The translations under genes and the position numbers were made by a program. Positions 40,808 through 50,184 of a stretch of 64,000 bases of DNA are shown here, one piece after another (position 1 is the first letter of the stretch; every line of letters starts with the position of its first letter). Source of the DNA: Polyangium spumosum (lineage in GTDB: Bacteria > Myxococcota_A > Polyangia > Polyangiales > Polyangiaceae); assembly GCF_009649845.1 (NCBI RefSeq), contig NZ_WJIE01000010.1:62001-126000 (forward strand), in the 5' to 3' direction. The notes beneath the pieces are model-generated. The model had not been told where the DNA came from and did not search any database. It worked only from the letters and a program-made list of their open reading frames with translations.

Positions 40808-41551
40808 TCAGAGCTCGATCCGCTCGCCCTCCCGCGCGCACGGGATGGGCGAGTGAGCCGGGTCGTGAAAATCCGGGTAATGAATGAGCCGCATGCGGCG
40901 CTTCACGGCGTCCGGGAGCCCCACGAGCGAGGCGAGCGGGGTGTGGACGCCGAGGTTCGTCTCGTGGAAAAAGAGGTCGGCACAGGCGAGCCAGTCGACG
41001 AGCGTGGGGTCGAAGGCCGTGTCGGCGCTGTAGCCGAACGACAGGCCGCCCGCGGAGAACCTGAGCGCCGCCGTGGGGATGTGGTGGATCGTCGGCCGCC
41101 ATTCGAGGTCGAGATCGCCGATGGGGTTTTTCCCGGGTCCGAGCGGGACGACGTTCGCATAATCGTCGAGCGTGAGCGACGAGCGGGTCCCGTCGGCCGC
41201 CATGAGGGTATCCATGCCGCCCCGGAGCCGCGTCTCCCAGAGCCCCGCGAGCACATCCGGGCTCGCGTGGAGCGTGATCCGCTTGCCCGTGACGAAGCGC
41301 TGGAAGAAGAGGAGCTGCTCGAGCCCCCCCACGTGATCGCCGTGCAAATGCGTGATGATCACGCGATCGACGTCGGCGAGCCCCACGGGCGGGCCGCCAC
41401 GCGCGCCGAGGTCGCCGAGCGCCCGCCCGAGCGCGGGAGGCGCGTCGACGAGGATACGCGTCGAGCCGGCCTCGACGAGGAAGCAGGCATTGAAATAACG
41501 CGTGGTGAAGGCGTCCCCCACGCCGACGACACGCACGACGAGCGAGCTCAT
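40808..41551 (-). CDS. MBL-fold metallohydrolase (RNase Z-like)
   Basis: The 247-residue protein has the metallo-beta-lactamase fold. The motif T-H68-L-H70-G-D72-H73 provides metal ligands, and a later His (HHIP), an Asp in SADTAFD and a His in LIHYPDFH complete the set. The N-terminal start VVRVVGVGDAFTTRYFN is RNase Z/arylsulfatase-like. It lacks the long exosite arm of RNase Z, so a general phosphodiesterase or esterase is likelier than a tRNA-processing enzyme. GGGAGG lies 6 nt before the ATG. It is convergent with the M1 peptidase gene, with no spacer between stops. Confidence 0.85.
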   Translation of the reverse strand: MSSLVVRVVGVGDAFTTRYFNACFLVEAGSTRILVDAPPALGRALGDLGARGGPPVGLADVDRVIITHLHGDHVGGLEQLLFFQRFVTGKRITLHASPDVLAGLWETRLRGGMDTLMAADGTRSSLTLDDYANVVPLGPGKNPIGDLDLEWRPTIHHIPTAALRFSAGGLSFGYSADTAFDPTLVDWLACADLFFHETNLGVHTPLASLVGLPDAVKRRMRLIHYPDFHDPAHSPIPCAREGERIEL

Positions 41552-41764
41552 GACGGCCTCCCGTCGTGCGGCGTCGATTCTGATTTTTTCGGGGTTCGGG
41601 GCGTAGGGCGCCTCGGGCGACCCGGAGCCCCGAGCGGTGAGGGGTGAGACATGGCCATGGCGCGCCCCGATGGTGCCCCATCCGGGCGAGCAGAGCCAGC
41701 GGCCTCCACCTCGGGCCACGCGAGGGGAGCGACGAGCGCCGCTCCCCCTGCATGTGAGCCGCGG

Positions 41765-42244
41765 TCAATGCGTGCCGCGCGCCTCACCACCCTTGCGCCC
41801 AATCTGAGCCATGTGGGCCCGATCGCTCGACACGGCCTCGCCGCCCTTGCGGCCGATCTGCGCCATGTGCTCGCGGTCCTGGCTCACGCGCTCGCCGCCC
41901 TTGCGGCCGATCTCGGCCATGTGCTTGCGGTTCTGGCTCACGACCTCGCCGCCCTTCTTGCCGGCCTGGCGCGCCTCGTCGGGCGTGAATTCGTGGGCCG
42001 TGCCCTTCTCGTGCGCGGCCTTGCCGCCCTTGCTCGCGATGGCGCGCTGCTTGTCGCGCTCCATGGCCGCGAAGCCGCGCTGCGAGGCAGGCTTGCGCTC
42101 GGTCGTCGGCGCGAGGTCGCTCGAGGAGACCGGCGCCTCCTCGTCTGCGGAACGAGCCTGAGACGCCTCCGCCTGCTTCATTTCCTCCGCCTCGCCGGTC
42201 CTCGCGGTCTCGTGCTGGTCCTTCTCGATCATTTGCCCCTCCAT
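41765..42244 (-). CDS. KGG-repeat stress protein (GsiB-like)
   Basis: This 159-residue hydrophilic protein has Lys-Gly-Gly repeats: a first KGGKAAHEKG, then KKGGEVVS, RKGGERVS, RKGGEAVS and RKGGEARGTH. The last three come from 54-bp tandem repeats (41790-41951) that encode 18-residue units with HMAQIGRKGG-type cores. KGG/GsiB proteins accumulate in desiccation, heat or stationary phase and are thought to protect macromolecules. The N-terminal 60 residues are Glu/Ala/Ser-rich and disordered. The start is 42244, or 42232, where GGAGGGG lies just upstream of the second ATG. Confidence 0.88.
   Translation of the reverse strand: MEGQMIEKDQHETARTGEAEEMKQAEASQARSADEEAPVSSSDLAPTTERKPASQRGFAAMERDKQRAIASKGGKAAHEKGTAHEFTPDEARQAGKKGGEVVSQNRKHMAEIGRKGGERVSQDREHMAQIGRKGGEAVSSDRAHMAQIGRKGGEARGTH
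41790..41951 (-). repeat. Three 54-bp tandem repeats coding KGG units
   Basis: Three in-frame copies begin at 41790, 41844 and 41898, each 54 bp long, and differ mainly at third positions and in the loop residues. They explain the repeat number of the KGG protein and could change by recombination. Confidence 0.85.
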
Positions 42245-43107
42245 GTTGACACCCCGCTCGATGCTCCAGCCGGGCGCCGTGTTGCTTCGCGGATTGCTGT
42301 TGGGCCGCGCGAAATGACGTCAAGCCGCGCTCGGTAGCGCGTGTTCCCGTTGCAATGAGAAAGGGTCCTGGATCGAGCGCTGCCGTGCTCGCCAGCTCGA
42401 ACCGAGGACACGCTCGAAGCGCCCCGACGAACGGCGGAGCTCGACCGTGGGTTTTTCTCGTAATCGGGCCGGACAGACGACTTCATCGGGTTTGGCAGAG
42501 CCTCCCTGCGCGCTCGGTCGCTCGCCCGCCTCCCGGCGAGCGGGCGATCTCTCGCAGCCTGGCTGGGTCTGTCCCGTCCTTACCCGAGCGGTCGCACGAT
42601 GGCGCGCGGGCAAGGAGGTGCACACCCCTCCGGCGTATACGCTCGCCAATCAAAGAAGAGACCACGCGGCTTCGCCGCGATGGACGCTCCCCAATCAAGC
42701 GGACGCGACGGCAATCTTCGATGCACGAGCCCGCTCATCGGCTTGCGATACCGCGTACAGAGCGGTTGTCCCGCCACGCCCCGTCGCGCGGGGTTTTGCG
42801 CTGCAAACAGGCGCGATACGCCAAACCCGCCCCGCATTGCGCCGCTCGAGCCGGGTTTTTCGGCGATTCACGGTACGGTGATGGCCTTACCCAGACGAAC
42901 GGCGTCGACGAAGGTCTGTGGGCCAGAGCGAGGGTGTGGAGAGCCGTGAGGTTTCATCGGACGTCGAAGGTTGTTCTTCGCGGACGCGCCCGCTCCGCCT
43001 TCGGCGCAAGGACGCCCGCGCTTCGCCCCGTGGACGCTCGCCCTCGGCGTGGTGCGTTGTCGCCCGAGCTGCGCCGATGTCGGGCAAGGGAGGAGCGCCC
43101 CCGCGCG
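42245..43107. other. Unassigned 860-bp region with lower GC
   Basis: No open frame here resembles a known protein on either strand, and codon use is not like the neighbours. The stretch is less GC-rich than the rest and contains scattered short palindromes such as CGCGGC-TTC-GCCGCG. It borders an IS630-type transposase remnant, so it may be decayed mobile DNA. It must also hold the promoter of the KGG gene at its left end. Confidence 0.5.
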
Positions 43108-43551
43108 TCAGCGAGGGGATGGGCCCGTGGCGACGCCAAACGCGCGCAGGACGCGGTCGACGGTGGAGCGGCTGAGCCCGGTGGCCCTGGCCAAGGTGCG
43201 TCGGGACCAGCCACGCGCGCCCGCGGGCGTGGGCTCGCGGGTCCGGCGGAGAAGCTCGTTGATGCTTGCGTCCGTGATGCGTCGAGGGGCGCCCCGGCGT
43301 GGTCGGTCCTCGAGGCCTTGAAGCCGGTCGCGGACGAACCGGTCGAGCCAGCGCATGACGACCCGACGGCCGACGCCGACGTGCGTCGCGACGTACGCGA
43401 CGTCATGGCCCTCGGCTCGAGCGAGCACAATCTTCGCACGCAGCGCCTGCCTGTGTTCGTGCGTGTCCTTCTCGGTCGGGGCGCGGGCGCGCGCTTCGAG
43501 GACCAGGCGTTCGTCGGGGGTCATCTCCACCTTCGGGGTCGTTCGTCCCAT
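43108..43551 (-). mobile_element. IS630-type transposase remnant (N-terminal DNA-binding part only)
   Basis: The 147-residue frame matches the N-terminal half of IS630-family transposases. A helix-turn-helix lies around ALRAKIVLARAEGHDVAYVA and VGRRVVMRWLDRFV, then the linker LQGLEDRPRRGAPRRITD, a second winged helix with SRSTVDRVLRAFG, and a stop where the DDE catalytic domain should begin. Downstream DNA on this strand shows no Asp/Glu catalytic motif. It is either a truncated, dead copy or a domesticated DNA-binding protein. Clear terminal inverted repeats were not seen. Confidence 0.8.
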
Positions 43552-43637
43552 CGAAGGTGAACATGTGCGCAGCCTGGCTGCGTTCTCAGTTTTTGTTCAG
43601 GCGACCAAGCGGAGCCGCGAGAGGCCGGCGGGCGAGG

Positions 43638-44678
43638 TCAGAAGGTGCCGCGCAGGCCGGCGCTGCCGATGCCGATCCAGGGCTCGACGCTCGCCTGGGC
43701 GGGCGGGGTCGGCTTGGGGGCCTTGGGCGCGGTCAAGAGGAGAACGACGCCCGCGGCGATGCCGACGCCGCCCACGACGAACCCGACGTTCGCGAGCGTG
43801 GACTGGGTGTCGATGCTGTTGCGGTAGTCCACGTACTTCTGGGGGTACTCGGGGACGTCTTTGCGCAGGTCTCGGCAAGGATCACCGGCGGCGGCTTGAT
43901 CCCGGCAGAACGCCTTCATGTCCGACGTCGCCGTGAGGAAGCCGATGCCGGTGGCGATGCCGAGGACGCCGAAGGCGCCGCCGACGCCGAGGCTGACGTA
44001 CCCGAGGATCCGTTGCGTGGAGCCCGGGGCCTTCTTCGGCGTGTCGCCGCCGGGAGGCGTGACGACGCCGCCTCCGAGCTCGGCGCCGGTCTTGGGCTTC
44101 AGCTCGAGCACGGCGCGGGCGGCTTCTTTCTCGTCGACCTTGAGGTCCAGGGCGGCCGAGGACGCCGGGGTGTCGGCCTCGACGCGGTGCACGCCGGGGT
44201 TCAGCGGGGTCTTCACGCCGATGAGCGCGCGCGGGAAGATCTTGCCGTCGAGCATGACCGTCGCGGCCTCCGCGCCGGCCCCCGTGACGGTGAGCTCGAT
44301 CGTGGGGATACGCGGGGTGAGCGCCGCGAGCTCCTTCCCGGCCGTCTCCTGCGCGTCGCGGAACGCGTCGGGGGCCTTGTCGTCGAGCTGCAGGATCGTG
44401 ATGGATCGGTACTTCTCCGCGGCCTCGACGAGCCGGCCGAGCTTCTCCAGCGTCCGCGCCGCGAGCAGCTTGACCGTCGGCGCGTTCACGAGCGCGTCGG
44501 CGCGTTCGAACTTGACGAGCGCGTCGGCGTATTTGCCTTGATCGTAGAGCGCGAAACCCTCATCAGCGAGCGCGCGGGCGGCGATACGCACCTGATCGTC
44601 GAGCGGCTGTGCCCCCACGGGCGAGGCGCAGAGCACTGCGCTCACGAGCAGCGAGCCGATCCACTTCGACAACCGCAT
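43638..44678 (-). CDS. TPR-like/PEGA-like exported membrane protein, kinase operon
   Basis: This 346-residue protein has a signal peptide (MRLSKWIGSLLVSAVLCA, cut after GA), a helical TPR-like domain (about residues 30-120: LYDQGKYADALVKFERA, ERYSI-type repeats), a beta domain with PGVHRVEADTP that resembles PEGA, a Pro-rich linker and two hydrophobic segments near the end. It follows the Ser/Thr kinase gene by 52 bp on the same strand. The protein coded at 61589-62641 has the same build. In myxobacteria such proteins often accompany kinases; the exact role is unknown. GAGG lies 6 nt before the ATG at 44678. Confidence 0.75.
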   Translation of the reverse strand: MRLSKWIGSLLVSAVLCASPVGAQPLDDQVRIAARALADEGFALYDQGKYADALVKFERADALVNAPTVKLLAARTLEKLGRLVEAAEKYRSITILQLDDKAPDAFRDAQETAGKELAALTPRIPTIELTVTGAGAEAATVMLDGKIFPRALIGVKTPLNPGVHRVEADTPASSAALDLKVDEKEAARAVLELKPKTGAELGGGVVTPPGGDTPKKAPGSTQRILGYVSLGVGGAFGVLGIATGIGFLTATSDMKAFCRDQAAAGDPCRDLRKDVPEYPQKYVDYRNSIDTQSTLANVGFVVGGVGIAAGVVLLLTAPKAPKPTPPAQASVEPWIGIGSAGLRGTF

Positions 44679-44730
44679 CGTTTTCCTCACGCTCCTTGGA
44701 TCCGTCCGCGAACGGGACCGCCCGCGTCCG

Positions 44731-46164
44731 TCATATCCCCCAGTCCGGCTTCTTCTTGGTCGTACCGGACTTTTTGTTCGTCGTCCCGCCCTTGTTGATC
44801 GGGTAACGCGTGGTCGCCGTCGGAGCCGCCGTCGCGCTGGGCGTCGGCGGGCTCTCCGTGGCCGCCGCGGTGGGCTCGCTCGTGGGCGGCGTGATCGGAT
44901 CTGCCGAGGCCGTCGTCGGCGCGGCGACCGTCTCGCTCGGCGGCGGCGCGGCCGGGGAGGCCGTGGGCGGCGACGCCGAAGGGTCCGTCGCCTCCGTCGT
45001 CGTCGGCGGGCCACCCGTCGAGGTGAGCAACACGGCGACGGTCACGCCGCCGATGAGCACGGCCACGGCGGCGCCCGCGAGCACGGCGGGGCGCAGCTTC
45101 TTTTGCGCGGGCGCGGCCGGCGCCACGGCCGAGACGAGGCCGCGGTGGGTCATCGTCGTCGGATCCGGCGTGCTCGTCTTGGCGAACGCCGAGGGCTCGG
45201 GGCCGGGGCTCGACACGCGCGCCTGCGGCATGACGATGTTCGGCAGCGACGGGTTCGTCGTCTTGAAGTTCCAGATGCCCGACTGATCCGGGCAGAGGAT
45301 CCAGCGCAGCGACTCGGCGAGCTCCTTCGCGGTCTGGAAACGCTCGTTCGGCTCGCGCGCGCAGGCCTTGGCGAACCACGCGTCGAAGCCCTCGGGGATG
45401 GGCGCGACCGCGGACGGCACGGGCAAGGGGCGCGCGCAGATCTGCACGATGAGGTCGCCGAGCGCCTCGCTGTCGAAGGGACGCTTGCCGGTCACGCACT
45501 CGTAGGCGATGACGCCGAGCGCCCAGAGATCGGCGCGTTGATCGATCGTCTTGTTCCCGAGCGCCTGCTCGGGGCTCATGTAGCAGGGCGTGCCGACGAC
45601 CGATCCGGTGCGCGTGGCGACGCCGCCCTGGCTGCCGAGCACGCCGCCCTGGATCGACTTGGCGATGCCGAAGTCGAGGACCTTCGCGATTTCCTCGTCG
45701 TCGTTGCGGACGAGGAAGACGTTGCTCGGCTTGAGATCGCGGTGGACGATGCCGGCCTCGTGCGCCTTGCCGACGGCGCGCGCGATGTGCGTGATGATCG
45801 TCGTGGTCATCAGCGGCGGGAGCACCGGCATGCGCTCGAGGCGCTGCTCGAGCGTCTCGCCCTCGAGCAGCTCCATCGCAATGTACGGCAGTGCCCCGTC
45901 GTAGCCGTGATCCTGGACCTGCACGACGTGCGGCGTGCGCAGCGCGGCCGCGGCCTTCGCCTCGCGGAAGAAGCGCTGGACGATCTCGCTATTTTCGTTC
46001 GCGCCGCTCGCTCCGAGCAGCTCGACGTCGATCAGCTTGATGGCCACGGGCGCGCCGAGCGTCATGTGCTCCGCGCGCCACACCTCGCCCATCGCTCCCT
46101 TGCCGAGGAGGTCGATGAGGCGATATTTCCCGGCGATCACGGCTCCGGGGCCCAAGCTACTCAT
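44731..46164 (-). CDS. PknB-type Ser/Thr protein kinase with one membrane anchor
   Basis: A eukaryotic-like kinase of 477 residues. The catalytic domain (14-290) has the glycine loop GKGAMGEV (21-28), VAIK with Lys43, HRD (141-143) in HRDLKPSN, DFG (164-166) and GTPCYMSPEQA. A Pro/Ser-rich linker is followed by a transmembrane segment near residues 360-385 (LRPAVLAGAAVAVLIGGV), then an outer region of Ala/Thr/Pro repeats and a basic end. There are no PASTA domains. It leads a likely operon with the TPR-like gene at 43638-44678. Signal input probably comes through the extracytoplasmic Thr/Pro tail or partner protein. Confidence 0.93.
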   Translation of the reverse strand: MSSLGPGAVIAGKYRLIDLLGKGAMGEVWRAEHMTLGAPVAIKLIDVELLGASGANENSEIVQRFFREAKAAAALRTPHVVQVQDHGYDGALPYIAMELLEGETLEQRLERMPVLPPLMTTTIITHIARAVGKAHEAGIVHRDLKPSNVFLVRNDDEEIAKVLDFGIAKSIQGGVLGSQGGVATRTGSVVGTPCYMSPEQALGNKTIDQRADLWALGVIAYECVTGKRPFDSEALGDLIVQICARPLPVPSAVAPIPEGFDAWFAKACAREPNERFQTAKELAESLRWILCPDQSGIWNFKTTNPSLPNIVMPQARVSSPGPEPSAFAKTSTPDPTTMTHRGLVSAVAPAAPAQKKLRPAVLAGAAVAVLIGGVTVAVLLTSTGGPPTTTEATDPSASPPTASPAAPPPSETVAAPTTASADPITPPTSEPTAAATESPPTPSATAAPTATTRYPINKGGTTNKKSGTTKKKPDWGI

Positions 46165-46304
46165 GCTCGTATCAGCTTACTCCAAGTCGTGCCGAGCTTG
46201 GAAGGATCGTGCGTGCGGGAAAAGTACGACGGGCCCGTGTGTGTTCACGCGCGCGACCCGCGGGTTCACGCGTCGTTCGGGCCCATCTGCGATCTTCTTC
46301 ACTA

Positions 46305-47393
46305 TCAGCCCGATTGCTTCGCGAAATCCTTCATGAAGTTCACGAGCACCTCGACCGACGCGAGCTCGACGGCGTTGTAGAGCGAGACCCGGATGCCGCC
46401 GGTGACGCGATGGCCGGCGAGGCCGACCATGCCCTGCTTGGCCGCCTCGGCGACGAACCGCTTCTCCAGATCCTCGGTGGGGAGCCGGAAGACGACGTTC
46501 ATCACGCTGCGGCTCTCGCGCTCGACCGGTGCGCGGTAAAACCCCGAGAGCTCGTCGAGCGTGGTGTAGAGCAGGCCCGCCTTGGCCCGGTTTTTCCGCT
46601 CGACCTCCGCCAGACCGCCCTGCTCCTTGGCGATCGCGAGGACGTTGCGCACGAGGTAAATCGCGAACGTCGGAGGCGTGTTGTAGAGCGAGTTGTTCTC
46701 GGCGTGCGTCCGGTACTGGAAAATCTTGGGGATGTCCTTGCGGCCACGCTCGACGAGATCCTTGCGCGCGACGACGACCGTGACCCCCGAAGGGCCGATG
46801 TTCTTCTGCGCGCCGGCGTAAATCAGCGCGTACCGCCGGACGTCGATGGGGCGCCAGAGGAAGTCGCTCGACATGTCCGCGACGAGAGGGACAGCGCCGG
46901 TCTCGGGGACGTCGTGCCACTGCGTGCCGAAGAGCGTGTTGTTCGTCGTGATGTGCACGTAGGCCGCGTTCGCATCGAGCGAGAGCTCGCTCTGCTTCGG
47001 GATACGCGCGAAGCGCTTGCCCTCGGCCGTCGACGCGGCCACGCGGACCGCGCCGACCCGCCCCGCCTCCTCGTACGCCTTCTCGGACCAGCCCCCCGTG
47101 AGGACGTAATCGGCGCTCTTGTCGGCAGGCAGGAGGTTCAGCGGCACCATCGCGAACTGGTGGCTCGCCCCGCCCTGGAGGAAGAGCACGTGGTAGTCGT
47201 CGGGGATCGAGAGCAGCTCGCGCAGGAGCGAGAGGGCCTCGTTGTGCACGCCCTCGAACGCCTTGCCGCGGTGGCTGTGCTCGATGATCGACATGCCCGT
47301 GCCCTCGAAATCGAGCAGCTCGCGCTGAGCGCGCTCGAGCGCGGCGAGGGGGAGCGCGGCCGGTCCAGCGTTGAAGTTGTGCACGCGAGCCAT
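46305..47393 (-). CDS. serC: Phosphoserine aminotransferase
   Basis: SerC converts 3-phosphohydroxypyruvate and glutamate to phosphoserine in serine synthesis, and also acts in pyridoxal phosphate synthesis. The 362-residue protein begins with [15 protein letters not shown], has [16 protein letters not shown], the PLP lysine Lys197 in [12 protein letters not shown] and the C-terminal [16 protein letters not shown], all diagnostic. A GAGGAG Shine-Dalgarno precedes the ATG at 47393. It is divergent from the PLP-dependent deaminase-family gene. No serA or serB is in the window. Confidence 0.96.
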   Translation of the reverse strand: MARVHNFNAGPAALPLAALERAQRELLDFEGTGMSIIEHSHRGKAFEGVHNEALSLLRELLSIPDDYHVLFLQGGASHQFAMVPLNLLPADKSADYVLTGGWSEKAYEEAGRVGAVRVAASTAEGKRFARIPKQSELSLDANAAYVHITTNNTLFGTQWHDVPETGAVPLVADMSSDFLWRPIDVRRYALIYAGAQKNIGPSGVTVVVARKDLVERGRKDIPKIFQYRTHAENNSLYNTPPTFAIYLVRNVLAIAKEQGGLAEVERKNRAKAGLLYTTLDELSGFYRAPVERESRSVMNVVFRLPTEDLEKRFVAEAAKQGMVGLAGHRVTGGIRVSLYNAVELASVEVLVNFMKDFAKQSG

Positions 47394-47509
47394 CGTCGGG
47401 TCTCCTCTGCGAAGAGGCGCGCGAAAGGCGACGCGCCTCGTGGCGCGACCGTATAGCACGAGGGCACAGGTGGCGGAGCCGCGCGCGTGGTGCTCTACTC
47501 GAACCGGCC

Positions 47510-48625
47510 ATGAAGAACGACGCGGCAGCCGGGACGACGCCGGGCGCGCGCGCGGACGGGCCCCGCGAGCCGCGCCTCTTCGCCGAGTACCCCGCCCTCG
47601 CGCGCAGCGTGCCCTGGCTGCCGCTGCTCGCGGGGCCCACGCCGGTCGAGCGCTGCAAGGCGATCACGAGCTACCTCGGGCGCGACGACGTCTGGATGAA
47701 GCGGGACGATCTCGCGTCGCCGCTCTTCGGCGGCAACAAGGTCCGGCGCTTCGAGCACATCCTGGCCGACGCGAAGGAGCGCGGCGCGCGCGAGATCCTC
47801 ACGGTCGGAGGCCTCGCCTCGACGCAGGTGAGCGCGACGATCCTGTTCGGCCGTGCGCTTGGCTTCGAGGTAACGAGTGTGCTCTTCGATCAGCCCGTCA
47901 CCTCGTTCACGCGCCGCTCGATCCTCCTGCAAGCGTCGGCCGGCGGGCGCTCGATCCACGGCGGCGGGTATACGCGGACGGCGATCCTCACGGCGCGGGA
48001 GCTCGCGCGGGCGCGGAAGGCGTACTTCGTGCCGCCCGGCGCGTCCGGGCCGATGGCGAACCTCGGCTACGTCGGCGCCGCGTTCGAACTCGCCGATCAG
48101 GTCGAGCGGGGCGAGATGCCGCGGCCGGACGTCATCGTCCTGCCCGCGGGCAGCGGCGGCACGGCGGCGGCGCTCTCGCTCGGGATGATGCTGCTCGGCT
48201 GGCCGACGACGGTGGTCGCCGCGCGGATCACCGAGCGCGTGGCCTGCAACCGCGTGACGCTCCGGCTGCTCGTCGAGGCCACGGCGCAGAAGCTCGCGCG
48301 TCACGCGGGATCACGCGTGCTCCGGCGAAACCTGCCGCCACCGCGCTTCGAGGTCGACCACGGCGTCGCGGGCCGCGGCTACGGGCACCCGACGCCCGAG
48401 GCGATCGAGGCGGCGCCCGAGGTGACGCGGTTGATCGGCGCGCCGGGCGAGATCACGTACAGCGGCAAGGCGCTCGTGGGCCTGCGCCGCGCGTGCGTGG
48501 CGTTTCCGGGCAAGACGATCCTCTTGTGGAACACGCTCTCGGCCACGTGGCCCGAGCCCTCGATCGGGCCGGAGGCGCTGCCTCCGGCCTTTCGACGGTT
48601 CTTCGAGGGGGACGTGCCGATCTAG
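47510..48625 (+). CDS. PLP-dependent ACC deaminase/D-cysteine desulfhydrase family protein
   Basis: The 371-residue enzyme is a fold-type II PLP protein. [17 protein letters not shown] and LFGGNKVRR with the PLP lysine Lys77 are typical of the ACC deaminase/D-cysteine desulfhydrase group, as is [12 protein letters not shown] for the phosphate-binding loop. The family QSNH motif next to the substrate is here Ala-Ser104-Thr-Gln: Ser is kept, but the Asn-His pair is replaced. Substrate may therefore differ from D-cysteine. It is not part of a recognisable pathway cluster. Its stop shares a CTAG palindrome with the convergent lipoprotein gene. Confidence 0.85.
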   Translation: MKNDAAAGTTPGARADGPREPRLFAEYPALARSVPWLPLLAGPTPVERCKAITSYLGRDDVWMKRDDLASPLFGGNKVRRFEHILADAKERGAREILTVGGLASTQVSATILFGRALGFEVTSVLFDQPVTSFTRRSILLQASAGGRSIHGGGYTRTAILTARELARARKAYFVPPGASGPMANLGYVGAAFELADQVERGEMPRPDVIVLPAGSGGTAAALSLGMMLLGWPTTVVAARITERVACNRVTLRLLVEATAQKLARHAGSRVLRRNLPPPRFEVDHGVAGRGYGHPTPEAIEAAPEVTRLIGAPGEITYSGKALVGLRRACVAFPGKTILLWNTLSATWPEPSIGPEALPPAFRRFFEGDVPI

Positions 48626-50184
48626 GGCGCGAGAGGCGGCGGGTAGGGCGGGCCGAAGTTCTGCTCGGCGATGTCGTCGTAGGTCAAGAGCGGCGTCTTC
48701 GCGGCCTCGTCCGAGTAGAGCGGCTTGACCACGCAGCCACGCGTGCCGCACTGGTTGACCTCGCGGAAGGCCACGTCCGCGACCATCCAGAAGCGGTTGC
48801 CGCCGGGCAAGTTCTGGCCGTCGACCGGGGTGAACGTGATCGGCGACTCGGGATCGTAGTAGCCCTTCGGGCCGAGCTCGGCGGCGAGCGAGCCGTCGCA
48901 GTAGACCTTGATCGTCGGGTGCACGTCGTACATCTTCCCGTCGCTGCTGTAGTAGTGCACGCCGACCCGGAACCACTGGTTCTTCGGGGGGAAGTCGACG
49001 TTGATGTTCTCGGGCGCGCAGAAATCGGCGTCGTCCGGGTTCGTCTCGAGCGGGTCGCAGCCCCTGTTGTCGAGGTCGAGCCGCGGGTTGTGGCAGCCCT
49101 GGCCGAGCTGCTGCCATAGGATGCCCACGCCGCGCGGCGCGAAGTAGCAGGTGTTCTTCTCGAAGACCGGGTCGAGGTACCAGGCGACGGGATTCGGCGG
49201 CGTCGCGTTCGCGGGGAACCACTGCGGCGCGTTCAAAGAGGCGGGCGGATCGAAGTCGCTGAACACGCAGTTCGACCACGTACAAACTTGCGACTTGCCC
49301 AGGACGGCCCAGGGCTGCGTGTTGTTCGGCTCGTGCAGGTGCAGATCGAGGTCCACGCCGTCGTCGCCGAGGTCGTGCTCCCACTCGAGCTCGACGCGTA
49401 GGCCCGGCGCGCCGACGATGAGCGGATAGGTGCACATGCCCGTCCCGCCGCCGGGCAGGCCCTTCTTGTACGTCACGGTGTACTCGCCCGACTGCAGCGG
49501 CTTGAAGTCGTCCGAGCTCGCGCCGCCGACGGCAGGGCAGGGGCTCACGCCCTCGGGGCAAGTGACGGTCCAGGTCTCGGAGCCCGGCACCGCGTCGGCG
49601 CTGAAGTTCCCCGTGCCCTCCTTGAGGCCCACGTTGACGAAGGGCGCCGTCTGCATCGGGTGGCAGGCGTTCGTGTCGTTCAGGAAGCAACCCTCGGTCG
49701 CGTGTACGCCGCCTTTGCAGCTCGACCAGGACCCGTTCTCGCTGCACTTCATGGTGCCGTCGAAGCAGCCCGGCGTGCCGCGATAGGACGGATCCCCCTT
49801 GAAGCACGGATTCGCTTGGCCCGCGGCGCAGGGGCAAGCCTCGTCGACCTCGCCGTCGCAGTCGTCGTCGGTGCCGAGGTGGTCGGGGTCGCAGAGCTCC
49901 GTGGGCCCACATTTCGTGCCGCAAGGGTTGACCACGACGTCGGGCGGCGCATCGGCTCCGCCGTCGTCGGTGGGGATGAAGAGCCCACCTTCGCCGCCCA
50001 TCCCGCTCGAGCTGGTCGGCGACTCGGTCGTGCCGCCGGAGCCGCCCTCGCCGCCGGAGCCGCCTTTGCCCGGTTCGAAGTTGTTGCCGGGGGACGTCGC
50101 CGAGCAGCCGGCGGCGATGGCCGCGCCAGCGGCGAAGCCCGCGAGCACGTAAACGAGCGGTTTCAAGGAGCGGCGACGGCGCAT
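48622..50184 (-). CDS. Large MopE-like lipoprotein
   Basis: A 520-residue surface lipoprotein. The lipobox (IAAGC, Cys27) is followed by a Gly/Ser/Glu-rich spacer (SGGEGGSGG) and an acidic linker. Next is a Cys/Asp-rich module with DDDCDGEVDEACPC that resembles MopE-type metal-binding motifs frequent in myxobacteria. The remaining 400 residues form beta-rich domains with many Cys and Trp, and the pattern of LEWEHDLGDDGVDLDLHLH suggests Ca-binding loops. Function is unknown. GGAGG sits 7 nt before the ATG. Confidence 0.8.
   Translation of the reverse strand: MRRRRSLKPLVYVLAGFAAGAAIAAGCSATSPGNNFEPGKGGSGGEGGSGGTTESPTSSSGMGGEGGLFIPTDDGGADAPPDVVVNPCGTKCGPTELCDPDHLGTDDDCDGEVDEACPCAAGQANPCFKGDPSYRGTPGCFDGTMKCSENGSWSSCKGGVHATEGCFLNDTNACHPMQTAPFVNVGLKEGTGNFSADAVPGSETWTVTCPEGVSPCPAVGGASSDDFKPLQSGEYTVTYKKGLPGGGTGMCTYPLIVGAPGLRVELEWEHDLGDDGVDLDLHLHEPNNTQPWAVLGKSQVCTWSNCVFSDFDPPASLNAPQWFPANATPPNPVAWYLDPVFEKNTCYFAPRGVGILWQQLGQGCHNPRLDLDNRGCDPLETNPDDADFCAPENINVDFPPKNQWFRVGVHYYSSDGKMYDVHPTIKVYCDGSLAAELGPKGYYDPESPITFTPVDGQNLPGGNRFWMVADVAFREVNQCGTRGCVVKPLYSDEAAKTPLLTYDDIAEQNFGPPYPPPLAP

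Noticed and set aside
41790-41951. 54-bp direct repeats as a CRISPR or iteron array
   Set aside because: Units are contiguous, coding and in frame with the KGG protein; no spacers and no replication gene nearby.
43638-45014. A longer reading of the TPR-like gene starting at 45014
   Set aside because: The extension is Arg/Pro-rich and antiparallel in frame to the kinase tail; a signal peptide and Shine-Dalgarno fix the start at 44678.
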